NCBI GenBank assembly: GCA_037190845.1
Contig: JBBCJI010000024.1
Coordinates: forward strand, 89,361-153,360
Length of the DNA stretch: 64,000 nucleotides
From: JBEBVQ01 sp037190845
Lineage (GTDB): Bacteria > Bacteroidota > Bacteroidia > Chitinophagales > Chitinophagaceae
Reading direction: 5' to 3'
Position numbers and translations under genes: made by a program. Shown here one piece after another: positions 51,667-59,889 of this stretch; positions within the stretch are counted from its first letter, which is position 1, and each line of letters begins with the position of its first letter. The notes beneath the pieces were generated by a model. That model did no database searches, was not told the DNA's origin, and saw nothing but the letters and a program-made list of their open reading frames with translations.

Positions 51667-52728
51667 ATGATGATGGCAAAAAATCATTCTGTTGCGGTTG
51701 ATCTGCTGAAGCAACTGATCGCTATCCCTTCTTTTAGCAGGGAAGAGCAGGGGACTGCGCAATTGATACAGGGTTTTCTGCAGGGGCGTGGTATTCCCGC
51801 GTCCCGTCTGGTGAATAATATATGGGCACGGAATAAATTTTATGATCCGGCATTGCCCACATTGTTGTTGAATTCCCACCATGATACGGTTAAGCCGGAT
51901 AAACATTATACATTGGATCCGTTTAATCCCTTAGTGCAGGATGAAAAGCTCTACGGGCTTGGTTGTAATGATGCCGGAGGTTGCCTGGTGTCTTTACTTG
52001 CTACTTTCTTACACTTCTATGAGCAGGAGGACATGAGGTATAATATTGTCTTTGCTGCAAGTGCTGAAGAGGAGATATCCGGCGTCAATGGAATAGAAGC
52101 GCTGATTCCGGCTTTGGGACAGATAGATTGTGCGATTGTTGGAGAGCCAACGCTGATGGATATGGCGGTGGCCGAAAAAGGATTGCTTGTGCTTGACTGT
52201 TCGGTTGAAGGTAAGGCCGGCCATGCAGCTCGCGAAGAGGGTGAGAATGCGATTTATAAAGTGCTGGCAGACATTGAGTGGTTCCGGACATACCGTTTCC
52301 CGGAGGTGTCGCCGTTGCTGGGGCCGGTGAAGATGTCGGTTACGTTGATCCATGCAGGTGTACAGCATAATGTCGTGCCGGCACAATGTGATTTTACAGT
52401 TGATGTGCGGCTGAATGAATGTTATACGCATGAGGCGCTGTTGGATATTGTACGTGCGCACGTATCCTGTAACGTTACACCCCGCAGTATGCGGCTCCGG
52501 TCTACATCTATCGCGGCTGATCATTCGCTGGTGAAGGCCGGAGTATCGCTGGGAATGAAATCTTATGGTTCAGCTACTTTATCAGATAAAGCGCTGATGC
52601 CATTCCCTGCCTTGAAAATAGGGCCAGGTGATTCTGCCCGCAGCCATACTGCAGATGAATTTATTTACCTTCATGAGATCAGGGAGGGAATAGATAAATA
52701 TATAGCGCTGATCGAACGGCTTATTTGA
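51667..52728 (+). CDS. argE: M20 family N-acyl-citrulline/ornithine deacylase (ArgE-like)
   Basis: Removes the N-acyl group. The 353-residue metallo-hydrolase has metal ligands visible as HHDTV, NDAGG, and the EE pair in ASAEEEISGVNGIEAL. GEPTLMDMAVAEKGLLVL is the domain border, and a late His (RSHTADEFIYLHEI) completes the site. The dimerisation domain is intact. Its place between the transcarbamylase/argB and argH suggests deacylation of N-acylcitrulline. Initiation could be at any of the first three Met codons. A hairpin repeat follows 17 bases after the stop. Confidence 0.9.
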   Translation: MMMAKNHSVAVDLLKQLIAIPSFSREEQGTAQLIQGFLQGRGIPASRLVNNIWARNKFYDPALPTLLLNSHHDTVKPDKHYTLDPFNPLVQDEKLYGLGCNDAGGCLVSLLATFLHFYEQEDMRYNIVFAASAEEEISGVNGIEALIPALGQIDCAIVGEPTLMDMAVAEKGLLVLDCSVEGKAGHAAREEGENAIYKVLADIEWFRTYRFPEVSPLLGPVKMSVTLIHAGVQHNVVPAQCDFTVDVRLNECYTHEALLDIVRAHVSCNVTPRSMRLRSTSIAADHSLVKAGVSLGMKSYGSATLSDKALMPFPALKIGPGDSARSHTADEFIYLHEIREGIDKYIALIERLI

Positions 52729-52744
52729 AAGAATTATTGATGGA

Positions 52745-52768
52745 AGGGCAATCACGCAGAATTGCCCT
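52745..52768. repeat. GGGCAAT hairpin after the argE-like gene
   Basis: AGGGCAAT (52745-52752) pairs with ATTGCCCT (52761-52768). It is the inverse-oriented relative of the hairpin after metG (24593-24614), with one substitution in 22 bases. It lies in the 58-base gap between the argE-like gene and argH and may modulate argH expression. Confidence 0.7.
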
Positions 52769-52786
52769 AACAAAATTATCGCTGAT

Positions 52787-54106
52787 ATGAAACTCTGGCA
52801 AAAAGACACAACCGTCACTGCGCAGCAGATCGAAGAATTTACCGTTGGTAATGATAGAGATTTTGATCTTTTGCTGGCGCCCTATGATGTGCTTGGTACG
52901 CTGGCGCATGTGCAGATGCTGCATGAAGCAGGAATGCTTACGGAGAACGATTACAGAACTGTGAAGAATGAACTGGAAAAGATCTTGTCCGAGATACGTT
53001 CGGGTGATTTTGTGATAGACCCGGATGTTGAAGATATTCATTCACAGATAGAGCTTATGCTTACCCGGCGTGTTGGTGATGCAGGCAAAAAAATACACAC
53101 AGGACGCAGCCGTAATGATCAGGTGGCTGTAGATATCAAGCTTTTTTTGCGTGATGAGATTCTGAGTGTCAAGGAGCAGGTTGTTCTGTTATTTGATATT
53201 CTTACAGGTCTCAGCGATACACACCGCGATGTGCTGATGCCCGGTTATACCCATCTGCAGGTGGCGATGCCATCTTCGTTCGGTTTGTGGTTTGGCGCTT
53301 ATGCAGAAAGCCTTTCGGATGATCTGGATGTACTGGCTACTGCTTACCGGCTTGTGAATAAAAATCCGTTGGGCAGTGGTGCAGGCTACGGTTCGTCATT
53401 CCCGCTCAACCGTGCACGTACTACCCGTCTGCTTGGGTTTGAATCGATGCATTATAATTCGGTTTATGCACAGATGAGCCGTGGGCGCACGGAGCATTCG
53501 GTAGCAGTAGCGCTGGCGGCCATCGGTGCTACGCTTGGCCGTCTGTCTATGGATGTGTGCCTGTATCTCAGTCAAAACTTCAGCTTTATCAGTTTCCCGG
53601 ATGCATTAACGACCGGGAGCAGCATTATGCCGCATAAGAAGAACCCGGATTTGTTTGAGCTGGTCCGTGGTAAGTGCAGCCGGCTGCAATCATTGCCGAA
53701 TGAACTGACTTTATTGCGGCATAACCTGCCATCGGGGTACCACCGGGATATGCAATTGACTAAGGAGATATTATTTCCCGCATTGCACACCTTACGCGCT
53801 TCTCTGGATGTATTAATTTATGCGCTGCCGCAGATATCCGTGCGGAAGGATATTCTGGATGACAGTAAGTATCGCTATCTGTTTACCGTAGAGGCAATTA
53901 ATAGCCTGGTAAAAGACGGTGTGTCGTTCAGGGAAGCTTACAGGCAGGTTGGGAATGATGTGGCGGCAGGTGTCTTTTCTTATGAAGGATTCGATAGTAC
54001 AAGTCATACCCATGAAGGCAGTATGGGCAATCTTTGCCTTGAAGATATACGGAAAGAATTCAGGAAGATTTCATCCCTGTTTGACCCTAATCCCGGATCA
54101 GTGTGA
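52787..54106 (+). CDS. argH: Argininosuccinate lyase
   Basis: Splits argininosuccinate into arginine and fumarate, the last step. The 439-residue protein has HTGRSRNDQVAVDIKLF, GYTHLQVAMPSSFG, NKNPLGSGAGYGSSFPLNR and the fumarase-family signature GSSIMPHKKNPD. Length is normal. Its last 20 bases overlap the tail of the convergent DbpA-like helicase gene on the other strand, so the two transcripts share an antisense 3' end. No terminator hairpin is obvious there. Confidence 0.95.
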   Translation: MKLWQKDTTVTAQQIEEFTVGNDRDFDLLLAPYDVLGTLAHVQMLHEAGMLTENDYRTVKNELEKILSEIRSGDFVIDPDVEDIHSQIELMLTRRVGDAGKKIHTGRSRNDQVAVDIKLFLRDEILSVKEQVVLLFDILTGLSDTHRDVLMPGYTHLQVAMPSSFGLWFGAYAESLSDDLDVLATAYRLVNKNPLGSGAGYGSSFPLNRARTTRLLGFESMHYNSVYAQMSRGRTEHSVAVALAAIGATLGRLSMDVCLYLSQNFSFISFPDALTTGSSIMPHKKNPDLFELVRGKCSRLQSLPNELTLLRHNLPSGYHRDMQLTKEILFPALHTLRASLDVLIYALPQISVRKDILDDSKYRYLFTVEAINSLVKDGVSFREAYRQVGNDVAAGVFSYEGFDSTSHTHEGSMGNLCLEDIRKEFRKISSLFDPNPGSV

Positions 54107-55421
54107 TTTTATAGTTTTTTCCTTTCATCTTCTGTTGCTGTACGTTTTGCTGTAAGTGTTTTGCCTTATTGCTTTTTACTGCTGCATAGGAGCATTGATC
54201 TTTTACTTCAATCATGCCGAGCTCGTTTTTTTCGAGGTCTCCCGTTTTTATGAAAAAGCCTGCGATGTCTCCTTTGCTGATCTTGTTTTTCTTACCTCCG
54301 TTTATGTATACAGTGACCCAGGATGGTGGAGGCGGAAAAGGAAGGTCTTCAGATAGTGATGTGGTTTCCGGTTTGTCAGTGACATAGGCGGGCAGTGTTT
54401 CACTTTCATGCAGGATCAGCCAGGCTGTGCCTTCGGCATACATCCGGGCGGTCCTGCCATTCCGGTGGGTGAAGTCTTCTTCCGTATGCGGCAGATGGTA
54501 ATGAATAACGTGGCCTACGTCCGGAATGTCGAGGCCACGGCCTGCAAGATCTGTTGTTACAAGGAAGTGTACACTGCCGTTCCGGAACCGTGTCAGCGTT
54601 AATTCCCGTGTATCCTGATCCATGCCGCCATGAAATGCGGCGCATGCTATCCCCTGTTTCCGAAGTAGCCCGGCTGTGCGGTCTACAGCTTCCCGGTGAT
54701 TGCAGAAGATCAGTGCGGATCCGGGACCTGTATGACAGAGTAACTGTACGAGGGTTTTAATCTTGTCTTTTTCGGCGGATCGTACGAGTTGCAGCTTAAA
54801 CTTATCTGTCGTCTGGCCTGGTTCATTTGACGTTGCAGTGAAGTCAAGAATATGAGGCTCAGAAATACCGGTAAATGCGGGTATCTCTTTTGCGCCGGTA
54901 GCAGAAACAAGTATGCGTTTCCGCAGGTTAGGTAATGACCGGATGATATAGGAGAGTTCTTCTTCAAAACCTAATGCAAGTAATTTGTCAAATTCATCCA
55001 GTATAATGGTATGTACCTGCTGTCTGTCAAATGTCTCTTTCGAAATATGATCGGTAATCCGGCCCGGTGTGCCGATCAGTACGGTTGGCGGTTCCTGCAG
55101 TTTCCCTGTATCCGTTGAGAATGATCTGCCTCCGTAAAAGCTGCTGACTTTCCATCCAGTATTCATTTTACGCCATACATCCTCTGTTTGCAAGGCCAGT
55201 TCGCGGGAGGGGGTAAGCACCAGAACCTGTACACCCGGCTTGCCGGTTTCGAGCAGTTCGGGCAGAGGTGGCAGGAATGCCAGTGTTTTACCTGTTCCGG
55301 TTGGGGCGAGCAAAATGACATTTTTTTTTCCTGGAATTGCTCTGTGTGTGGCCAGCTGCATTTCATTCCATGCCTCAAAACCTAACCGGGCAAGTAATTG
55401 GTCAGTATATGGTTTGGACAT
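54087..55421 (-). CDS. DEAD-box RNA helicase with DbpA-like RNA-binding domain
   Basis: The 444-residue protein has helicase motif I APTGTGKT, Ia TPSRELA, TPGR, motif II DEFD (where DEAD is usual), SAT, ARGLDIPDV and HRNGRTAR. The C-terminal about 75 residues (SWVTVYINGGKKNKISKGDIAGFFIKTGDLEKNELGMIEVKDQCSYAAV) match the DbpA RNA-binding domain, which in DbpA contacts 23S rRNA helix 92. A ribosome-assembly role is likely. Its 3' end overlaps argH by 20 bases. Confidence 0.9.
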   Translation of the reverse strand: MSKPYTDQLLARLGFEAWNEMQLATHRAIPGKKNVILLAPTGTGKTLAFLPPLPELLETGKPGVQVLVLTPSRELALQTEDVWRKMNTGWKVSSFYGGRSFSTDTGKLQEPPTVLIGTPGRITDHISKETFDRQQVHTIILDEFDKLLALGFEEELSYIIRSLPNLRKRILVSATGAKEIPAFTGISEPHILDFTATSNEPGQTTDKFKLQLVRSAEKDKIKTLVQLLCHTGPGSALIFCNHREAVDRTAGLLRKQGIACAAFHGGMDQDTRELTLTRFRNGSVHFLVTTDLAGRGLDIPDVGHVIHYHLPHTEEDFTHRNGRTARMYAEGTAWLILHESETLPAYVTDKPETTSLSEDLPFPPPPSWVTVYINGGKKNKISKGDIAGFFIKTGDLEKNELGMIEVKDQCSYAAVKSNKAKHLQQNVQQQKMKGKNYKITLIRD

Positions 55422-55523
55422 ACAGCATACGTTTTATAAGGGCTGTGAAGTTAGATAATTTATGTTCAAACGAGTGTGGATTATTTTTATTTTAACTACC
55501 TTGGTTATTCATTGCTGATTTGA

Positions 55524-55918
55524 ATGAAGCGTATTGTTTTAATAGCCACATTGCTTGTGTGTGGCGTTTTTTTTCTCAATGAAAGCAAAGACACCAATAT
55601 CTTTTGCGGATGCTTTTGGGTATTATTTATATCTGCCTGCAACATTCATCTATCATAACCATAGATCTATCGGATCGTTGCCGGAGGATATGGGTATAAA
55701 GAGTAACATCCATGATCATGTAAAGGCTATGGAGCGCGTGCAAATGACGGAAAGCGGCAATGCTGTCAACCTATATCCGGGATACATGGGGTAAGGTGCA
55801 TTATTACGCGCGTATACCTGAAGGAGTCCGGGAGGGTGATGAATTGCGCATGTTTGTATGGAATACCGGCAGCAACGAAATGCTGGTGAAAAACTTATGC
55901 CTGTCCCTGTATCAGTAG
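55524..55918 (+). pseudogene. Frameshifted and internally deleted remnant of a membrane glycosyltransferase-like gene
   Basis: ATG 55524 opens MKRIVLIATLLVCGVFF in one frame. After a run of eight T (55567-55574) the sensible sequence continues in the next frame (SMKAKTPISFADAFGYYLY followed by LPATFIYHNH and ending ESGNAVNLY). With seven T the two would join. At about 55770 the reading passes to a third frame, giving DTWGKVHYYARIPEGVREGDELRMF and ending LSLYQ with TAG at 55916-55918. The beginning and end look like those of a large Bacteroidota integral membrane protein of glycosyltransferase 39-like type; the middle several hundred codons are missing. Parent identity is inferred. Confidence 0.7.
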
Positions 55919-55958
55919 CAAGCTGCTGTTCATATGCTGCCCGCTACTGCCGAATTTG

Positions 55959-57848
55959 CTATTGGTAAATCACCCGATCCAGAGATGCCTGCGCCATCGG
56001 ATGGTAGTTGTTCCGGTATGCTTTGTACAAACTGTTGGCCATTTCCTGCTTTCCGGTTTCCATCATCTCCCGGTAAAGGGGTTCGAGAAATTTCCGCCGA
56101 CCTACATGGCTCAGGAATGTTTCCATTGCCGGGTAGGCAGGTGTGTAATCGGCTGATACGGACATAATGTACCAGAGACAGGCGATCTCACTATTGCCGG
56201 TTTGGCTGAATCCGAAGGCCTGATCCAATGCTGCCATTTTTTCGTAGGACAGCGGCTTGGGCATCTTCCGGAGGAAGAACAGCCACTCGTGCGTAGACCA
56301 GTTCTTGGTATTGAGTGTTTTGGGATCTGCATTCCCTTCCACGAACAGTCGTCGTTGCATATTGACGGTGCCGAACCGGGCTTTGTCGGCCCTCGGCGCA
56401 TTGGATGGTATTCCCGGCCCGTATACCCATGCCTGAATGTTGAGCAGTTTTTTCAGATGCCCGTCTCCTTTGATGAGGTGCCGGTCCATGTATGACAGGA
56501 ATTGTTCTGTTGTGATGGTTTTGAAAGCGTATTCATCAAAGTATTGTCTGAGGAAGGTGTCGAACCGCTCCCGGCCTACGTTGCGCTCGATCAGCCAGAG
56601 GAATAATGCTCCTTTTTCGTACGGAATATCGGATAGCCCTTCATCGGCATCAACACCACTGAGGTCTTGTTTGAGCCATGTATTGCGGTGCTGTGCGCCT
56701 TTCCGCTGTACTTCCGCATCCAGATCCTGGTAGCCCAGCTCCCATAGCATGTCTACATAGCTTTTGTCGGTCATCGCTTCTGTAATGCGTCGCTCAAAGT
56801 ATACGGTGAAGCCTTCGTTCATCCATATGTCTTCCCATGTGGCGTTGGTGACGAGGTTGCCGCTCCAGTTGTGCGCCAGCTCATGTGCGATCAGGTTGAT
56901 GAGGGAGCGGTCGCCGGCAATAATGGTGGGTGTGGCGAAGGTGAGCTTCGGGTTTTCCATGCCGCCGATCGGGAAACTGGGCGGGAGGATCAGCACATCA
57001 TATCGCCCCCAGCGATAGGGGCCGTAGAGCTGCTCCGCGGTATGTACCATCTTTCCGAGGTCGGCCAGTTCGTGGTGTGCTTTGTCGAGCATGGAAGGCT
57101 CTGCATACACGCCGGTGCGCTCGTCTACTGCCCGGAAGCTGATATCTCCTACGGCAAGCGCCATCAGGTATGCCGGTACGGGAATGTCCATCTTAAAGGT
57201 ATAAGCGCCGCTTTCGTGGACTTGCTGCGAATTCTCTGCGCTCATTAACGCCATCATGCCTTTGGGTACATTGACCCGCGCTGTATAGGTATAGCGAAAT
57301 CCGGGGCCGTCGGCACAGGGAAGCCATGTACGTGCATAGATGGATTGCGACTGGGTGTAGAGGAACGGATGTTTTTTATCCGCTGTCTGCTGCGGCTCCA
57401 GCCATTTTAATGCGGTGGCATTCTGGCCTGTCTTATAATATATGGTGACGGATCTGGTCTCGGGTGTGACCGGAATGTGCAGGGCTGTACCGAGTACGGA
57501 ATCGGTCGGGCCTTTTGTATAGGATACTTTTCTGTCGTCTGCCGTTACGCCTTCGATGGTGAGGTCGTATGTGTCCAGCTTAAGTTCTTTGAGGTCGTGC
57601 GGGTTTTCGATCTGCCAGGTGGCGCTTCCGCGGATCTGCTTTTTGGAGAAATCTACGGTGATATTGAGATCAAGGTGTTTGAGGAGGATGCTGTCGGCAT
57701 TGGATTGTGTATGATGGTCTTTTGCCGGGGCGATTGTGTCGGTGGCCGGCAATGATGCTTCCGGTGTGGACCGGGAGCCGTTGCCGCAGGCCTGAAAGGT
57801 AATGACTAAGATTGAAAATAAAATTACATGATAAGGGTTGCTCTTCAT
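55959..57848 (-). CDS. M1 family aminopeptidase, lipoprotein
   Basis: A 629-residue zinc aminopeptidase of the leukotriene-A4-hydrolase-like branch of M1. A signal peptide with lipobox FQAC (Cys21) places it in the periplasm or on the outer membrane. The exopeptidase motif GGMEN (295-299), zinc site HELAH (322-326) with third ligand Glu345 in WMNEGFTVYFERR, and the C-terminal helical domain are all present. The enzyme releases N-terminal residues from peptides. It stands alone on the minus strand. A 114-base gap separates it from the DUF4375 gene upstream. Confidence 0.93.
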   Translation of the reverse strand: MKSNPYHVILFSILVITFQACGNGSRSTPEASLPATDTIAPAKDHHTQSNADSILLKHLDLNITVDFSKKQIRGSATWQIENPHDLKELKLDTYDLTIEGVTADDRKVSYTKGPTDSVLGTALHIPVTPETRSVTIYYKTGQNATALKWLEPQQTADKKHPFLYTQSQSIYARTWLPCADGPGFRYTYTARVNVPKGMMALMSAENSQQVHESGAYTFKMDIPVPAYLMALAVGDISFRAVDERTGVYAEPSMLDKAHHELADLGKMVHTAEQLYGPYRWGRYDVLILPPSFPIGGMENPKLTFATPTIIAGDRSLINLIAHELAHNWSGNLVTNATWEDIWMNEGFTVYFERRITEAMTDKSYVDMLWELGYQDLDAEVQRKGAQHRNTWLKQDLSGVDADEGLSDIPYEKGALFLWLIERNVGRERFDTFLRQYFDEYAFKTITTEQFLSYMDRHLIKGDGHLKKLLNIQAWVYGPGIPSNAPRADKARFGTVNMQRRLFVEGNADPKTLNTKNWSTHEWLFFLRKMPKPLSYEKMAALDQAFGFSQTGNSEIACLWYIMSVSADYTPAYPAMETFLSHVGRRKFLEPLYREMMETGKQEMANSLYKAYRNNYHPMAQASLDRVIYQ

Positions 57849-57962
57849 TGTTTGCTACTGTTTTATATCCGGGTATGCTGAATAGTATAATGGAGTGGTT
57901 TGCTGTTCTCTAAAAATCAGGTGAATATAATAAAAATCGGGTAGTCCTGAAATTGCGGTGGG

Positions 57963-58475
57963 TTATACCAGCATGGCAAACTCGCCGGGATGCGCAGTGA
58001 TGTACTTTGTTATTTTTTCCATGGCAGCAGGATGCCGTTTGGAAAATTTTTCATCCAGGATCTCAAATTCCTTAAATTCCTGGTACAGTGCGGCAAATTC
58101 ATCTACTGAGGTTTCCTTCTCCAGCATTTCCAGGTTCAGGACATATACTTTCAGTACATCGTCGAGCAGCGATATCATTTCCTCGTCGCCGGTAGTAGCT
58201 GTAAGTCCTTCTATGGCCGGTACCAGCAGACTGATATACTTATTCTGGATAAGCTGTATAAAACCACCCTGCAGGGCCTGCGTTTGTATGTAGTCGTATG
58301 CGAGCAACATCTGCTGGGCGGGTGTCAGCTCATCCATGAAGTCGAAATCCTGGCGGCGGTATAGTTCTTCGTGAAGTGGTTGGGTAACCAGGTCGAATAA
58401 ACCGGCCTGATCGTTGCTGGCGACCATGTGATCCCATTCGGCTTTCGTTATTTCCGGTAAAAACGTATTTCCCAT
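57963..58475 (-). CDS. DUF4375/DMP19-like protein
   Basis: The 170-residue soluble protein contains LTPAQQMLLAYDYIQTQALQGGFIQLIQNKYISLLVPAIEGL, which fits the DUF4375 pattern (helix, then NGGFxQxxxN). The rest is helical and acidic (LDDVLKVYVLNLEMLEKETSVDEFAALYQEFKEFEILDEKFSKRH). DUF4375 resembles the DMP19 DNA-mimic protein group, but the role is unknown. ATG 58475 is chosen over a GTG five codons up. Its product has no signal peptide. Confidence 0.75.
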   Translation of the reverse strand: MGNTFLPEITKAEWDHMVASNDQAGLFDLVTQPLHEELYRRQDFDFMDELTPAQQMLLAYDYIQTQALQGGFIQLIQNKYISLLVPAIEGLTATTGDEEMISLLDDVLKVYVLNLEMLEKETSVDEFAALYQEFKEFEILDEKFSKRHPAAMEKITKYITAHPGEFAMLV

Positions 58476-58711
58476 ATTCAAAGGTAACACCTTCTTTTTC
58501 TCTTGGTAGAAAAAGAGGTAAAAAGATCAGGCTCATCTCTTAGAGCCTGTTTGAAATTTATTCAGATCAAGATATGTTAATGGCGAAAACATCAGAACTT
58601 TGAAATATTCCGAACCGTCTGGATGGGCAGGGGGTGTCTATATCGAAGTCCGCTGATGTAAAGATTTGAATGATTGTGCTATCTTCGGCGCGTTTTTAAA
58701 AACAAAGCGAC

Positions 58712-59611
58712 ATGTTAGATCAACTGAAAACAGCAACGGTTATCGGCTCTGGTACGATGGGGAACGGCATATGCCATGTTTTTGCCCAGTCGGGTTATCA
58801 GGTCCATATGATGGATGTCAATCAGGCGGCGCTGGATAAAGCGCTGGCTACTATCGGTAAGAATATAGACCGGCAGATATCCAAAAATACCATGACTGAA
58901 GCGGATAAGGAAGCTGCGCTCTCCCGCATCACTACATTTACCAACCTTTCCGAGGCAGTCAAAAATGCAGATATCATTGTTGAAGCCGCTACCGAAAATA
59001 CGGAGCTGAAACTCAATATCTTCAGGGAAATCAGCGCTCACGCGCCTGAACGTGCGATTCTGGCATCCAACACGTCGTCAATTTCCATTACGCGGATTGC
59101 ATCGGTTACCAAACGTCCCGAAAATGTTATCGGTATGCATTTCATGAACCCGGTGCCTGTGATGAAGCTCGTAGAGATCATCAATGGATATGCCACGGAT
59201 AAGGCGGTAACGGAAACGGTATACGCTCTGTCCGAAAAGTTGGGTAAGGTGCCTTGTGTGGTCAACGATTATCCCGGATTTATTTCCAATCGCATCCTTA
59301 TGCCGATGATCAACGAAGCGATCCTGTCGCTGCAAGAAGGCGTTGCCGGTGTTAAAGAGATAGATACGGTGATGAAGCTCGGTATGGCGCACCCGATGGG
59401 GCCGCTGCAACTGGCAGATTTCATCGGTCTGGATACCTGTCACAATATTCTGAATGTATTATATACTGGTTTCGGCAACCAGAAGTATGCTCCTTCGGCC
59501 CTGCTTACCAACATGGTTCAGGCAGGTTATCTGGGAGTAAAAGCAGGTGAAGGGTTTTATAAATATACGCCGGGCTCCAAGGAGCTTGTAGTGAGCGACC
59601 GGTTTGCCTGA
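58712..59611 (+). CDS. 3-hydroxybutyryl/3-hydroxyacyl-CoA dehydrogenase
   Basis: Oxidises 3-hydroxyacyl-CoA with NAD. The 299-residue protein has the Rossmann motif GSGTMG (12-17), the acidic residue of the second strand in MMDVN, and the catalytic His143 in VIGMHFMNPVPVMKLVEII. The C-terminal domain has PGFISNRILMPMINEAI and GMAHPMGPLQLADFIGLD. It is of the single-domain Hbd/PaaH type. With the thiolase at 19-20 kb it could serve beta-oxidation or butanoate metabolism. A TATCTTCG box about 30 bases upstream is a weak promoter. The stop is followed by 278 bases holding a REP-like repeat and the gyrA promoter. Confidence 0.95.
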   Translation: MLDQLKTATVIGSGTMGNGICHVFAQSGYQVHMMDVNQAALDKALATIGKNIDRQISKNTMTEADKEAALSRITTFTNLSEAVKNADIIVEAATENTELKLNIFREISAHAPERAILASNTSSISITRIASVTKRPENVIGMHFMNPVPVMKLVEIINGYATDKAVTETVYALSEKLGKVPCVVNDYPGFISNRILMPMINEAILSLQEGVAGVKEIDTVMKLGMAHPMGPLQLADFIGLDTCHNILNVLYTGFGNQKYAPSALLTNMVQAGYLGVKAGEGFYKYTPGSKELVVSDRFA

Positions 59612-59710
59612 TGCCCGCAGGGATTGAATATTTTCATTTGTTTCCTTATGCTGCATTGTCCATTGCCCATGGTAGATGTATTTGTGTTTTGTAAATTATT
59701 CAATGATAAT

Positions 59711-59770
59711 GGCTTCGACGGGTTCAGTCACCACCCTGTAATACCGGTGGCCGAGCCTGTCGGAGTCATT
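59711..59770. repeat. REP-like inverted repeat, CTTCGACRGGYTCAG family
   Basis: GCTTCGACGGGTTCAGTCAC (59712-59731) pairs imperfectly with the sequence ending GGTGGCCGAGCCTGTCGGAG (59746-59765). It has the same core as the MITE-like elements but lacks their ATTCAAAT ends. It lies in the gap between the dehydrogenase and gyrA. Confidence 0.7.
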
Positions 59771-59858
59771 GCCATCCGGTGCTACGATATGCCCTATGTC
59801 ATTATCGGATGAATGCGCAACCGGCGAACAGGAGTTCCTGATTTCCCCGGAAATTGGT

Positions 59859-59866
59859 TATATTTG
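59859..59866 (+). promoter_or_regulatory. Promoter -7 box for gyrA
   Basis: TATATTTG, followed by C, matches TAnnTTTG exactly and lies 23 bases before the gyrA ATG. No clear TTTG box lies 19-21 bases upstream. Confidence 0.55.
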
Positions 59867-59889
59867 CCTGATTATTTCCAATCCCGTCT

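Noticed and set aside
59624..59812. 62-codon frame between the dehydrogenase and gyrA
   Set aside because: Runs through the REP-like repeat; no protein character.
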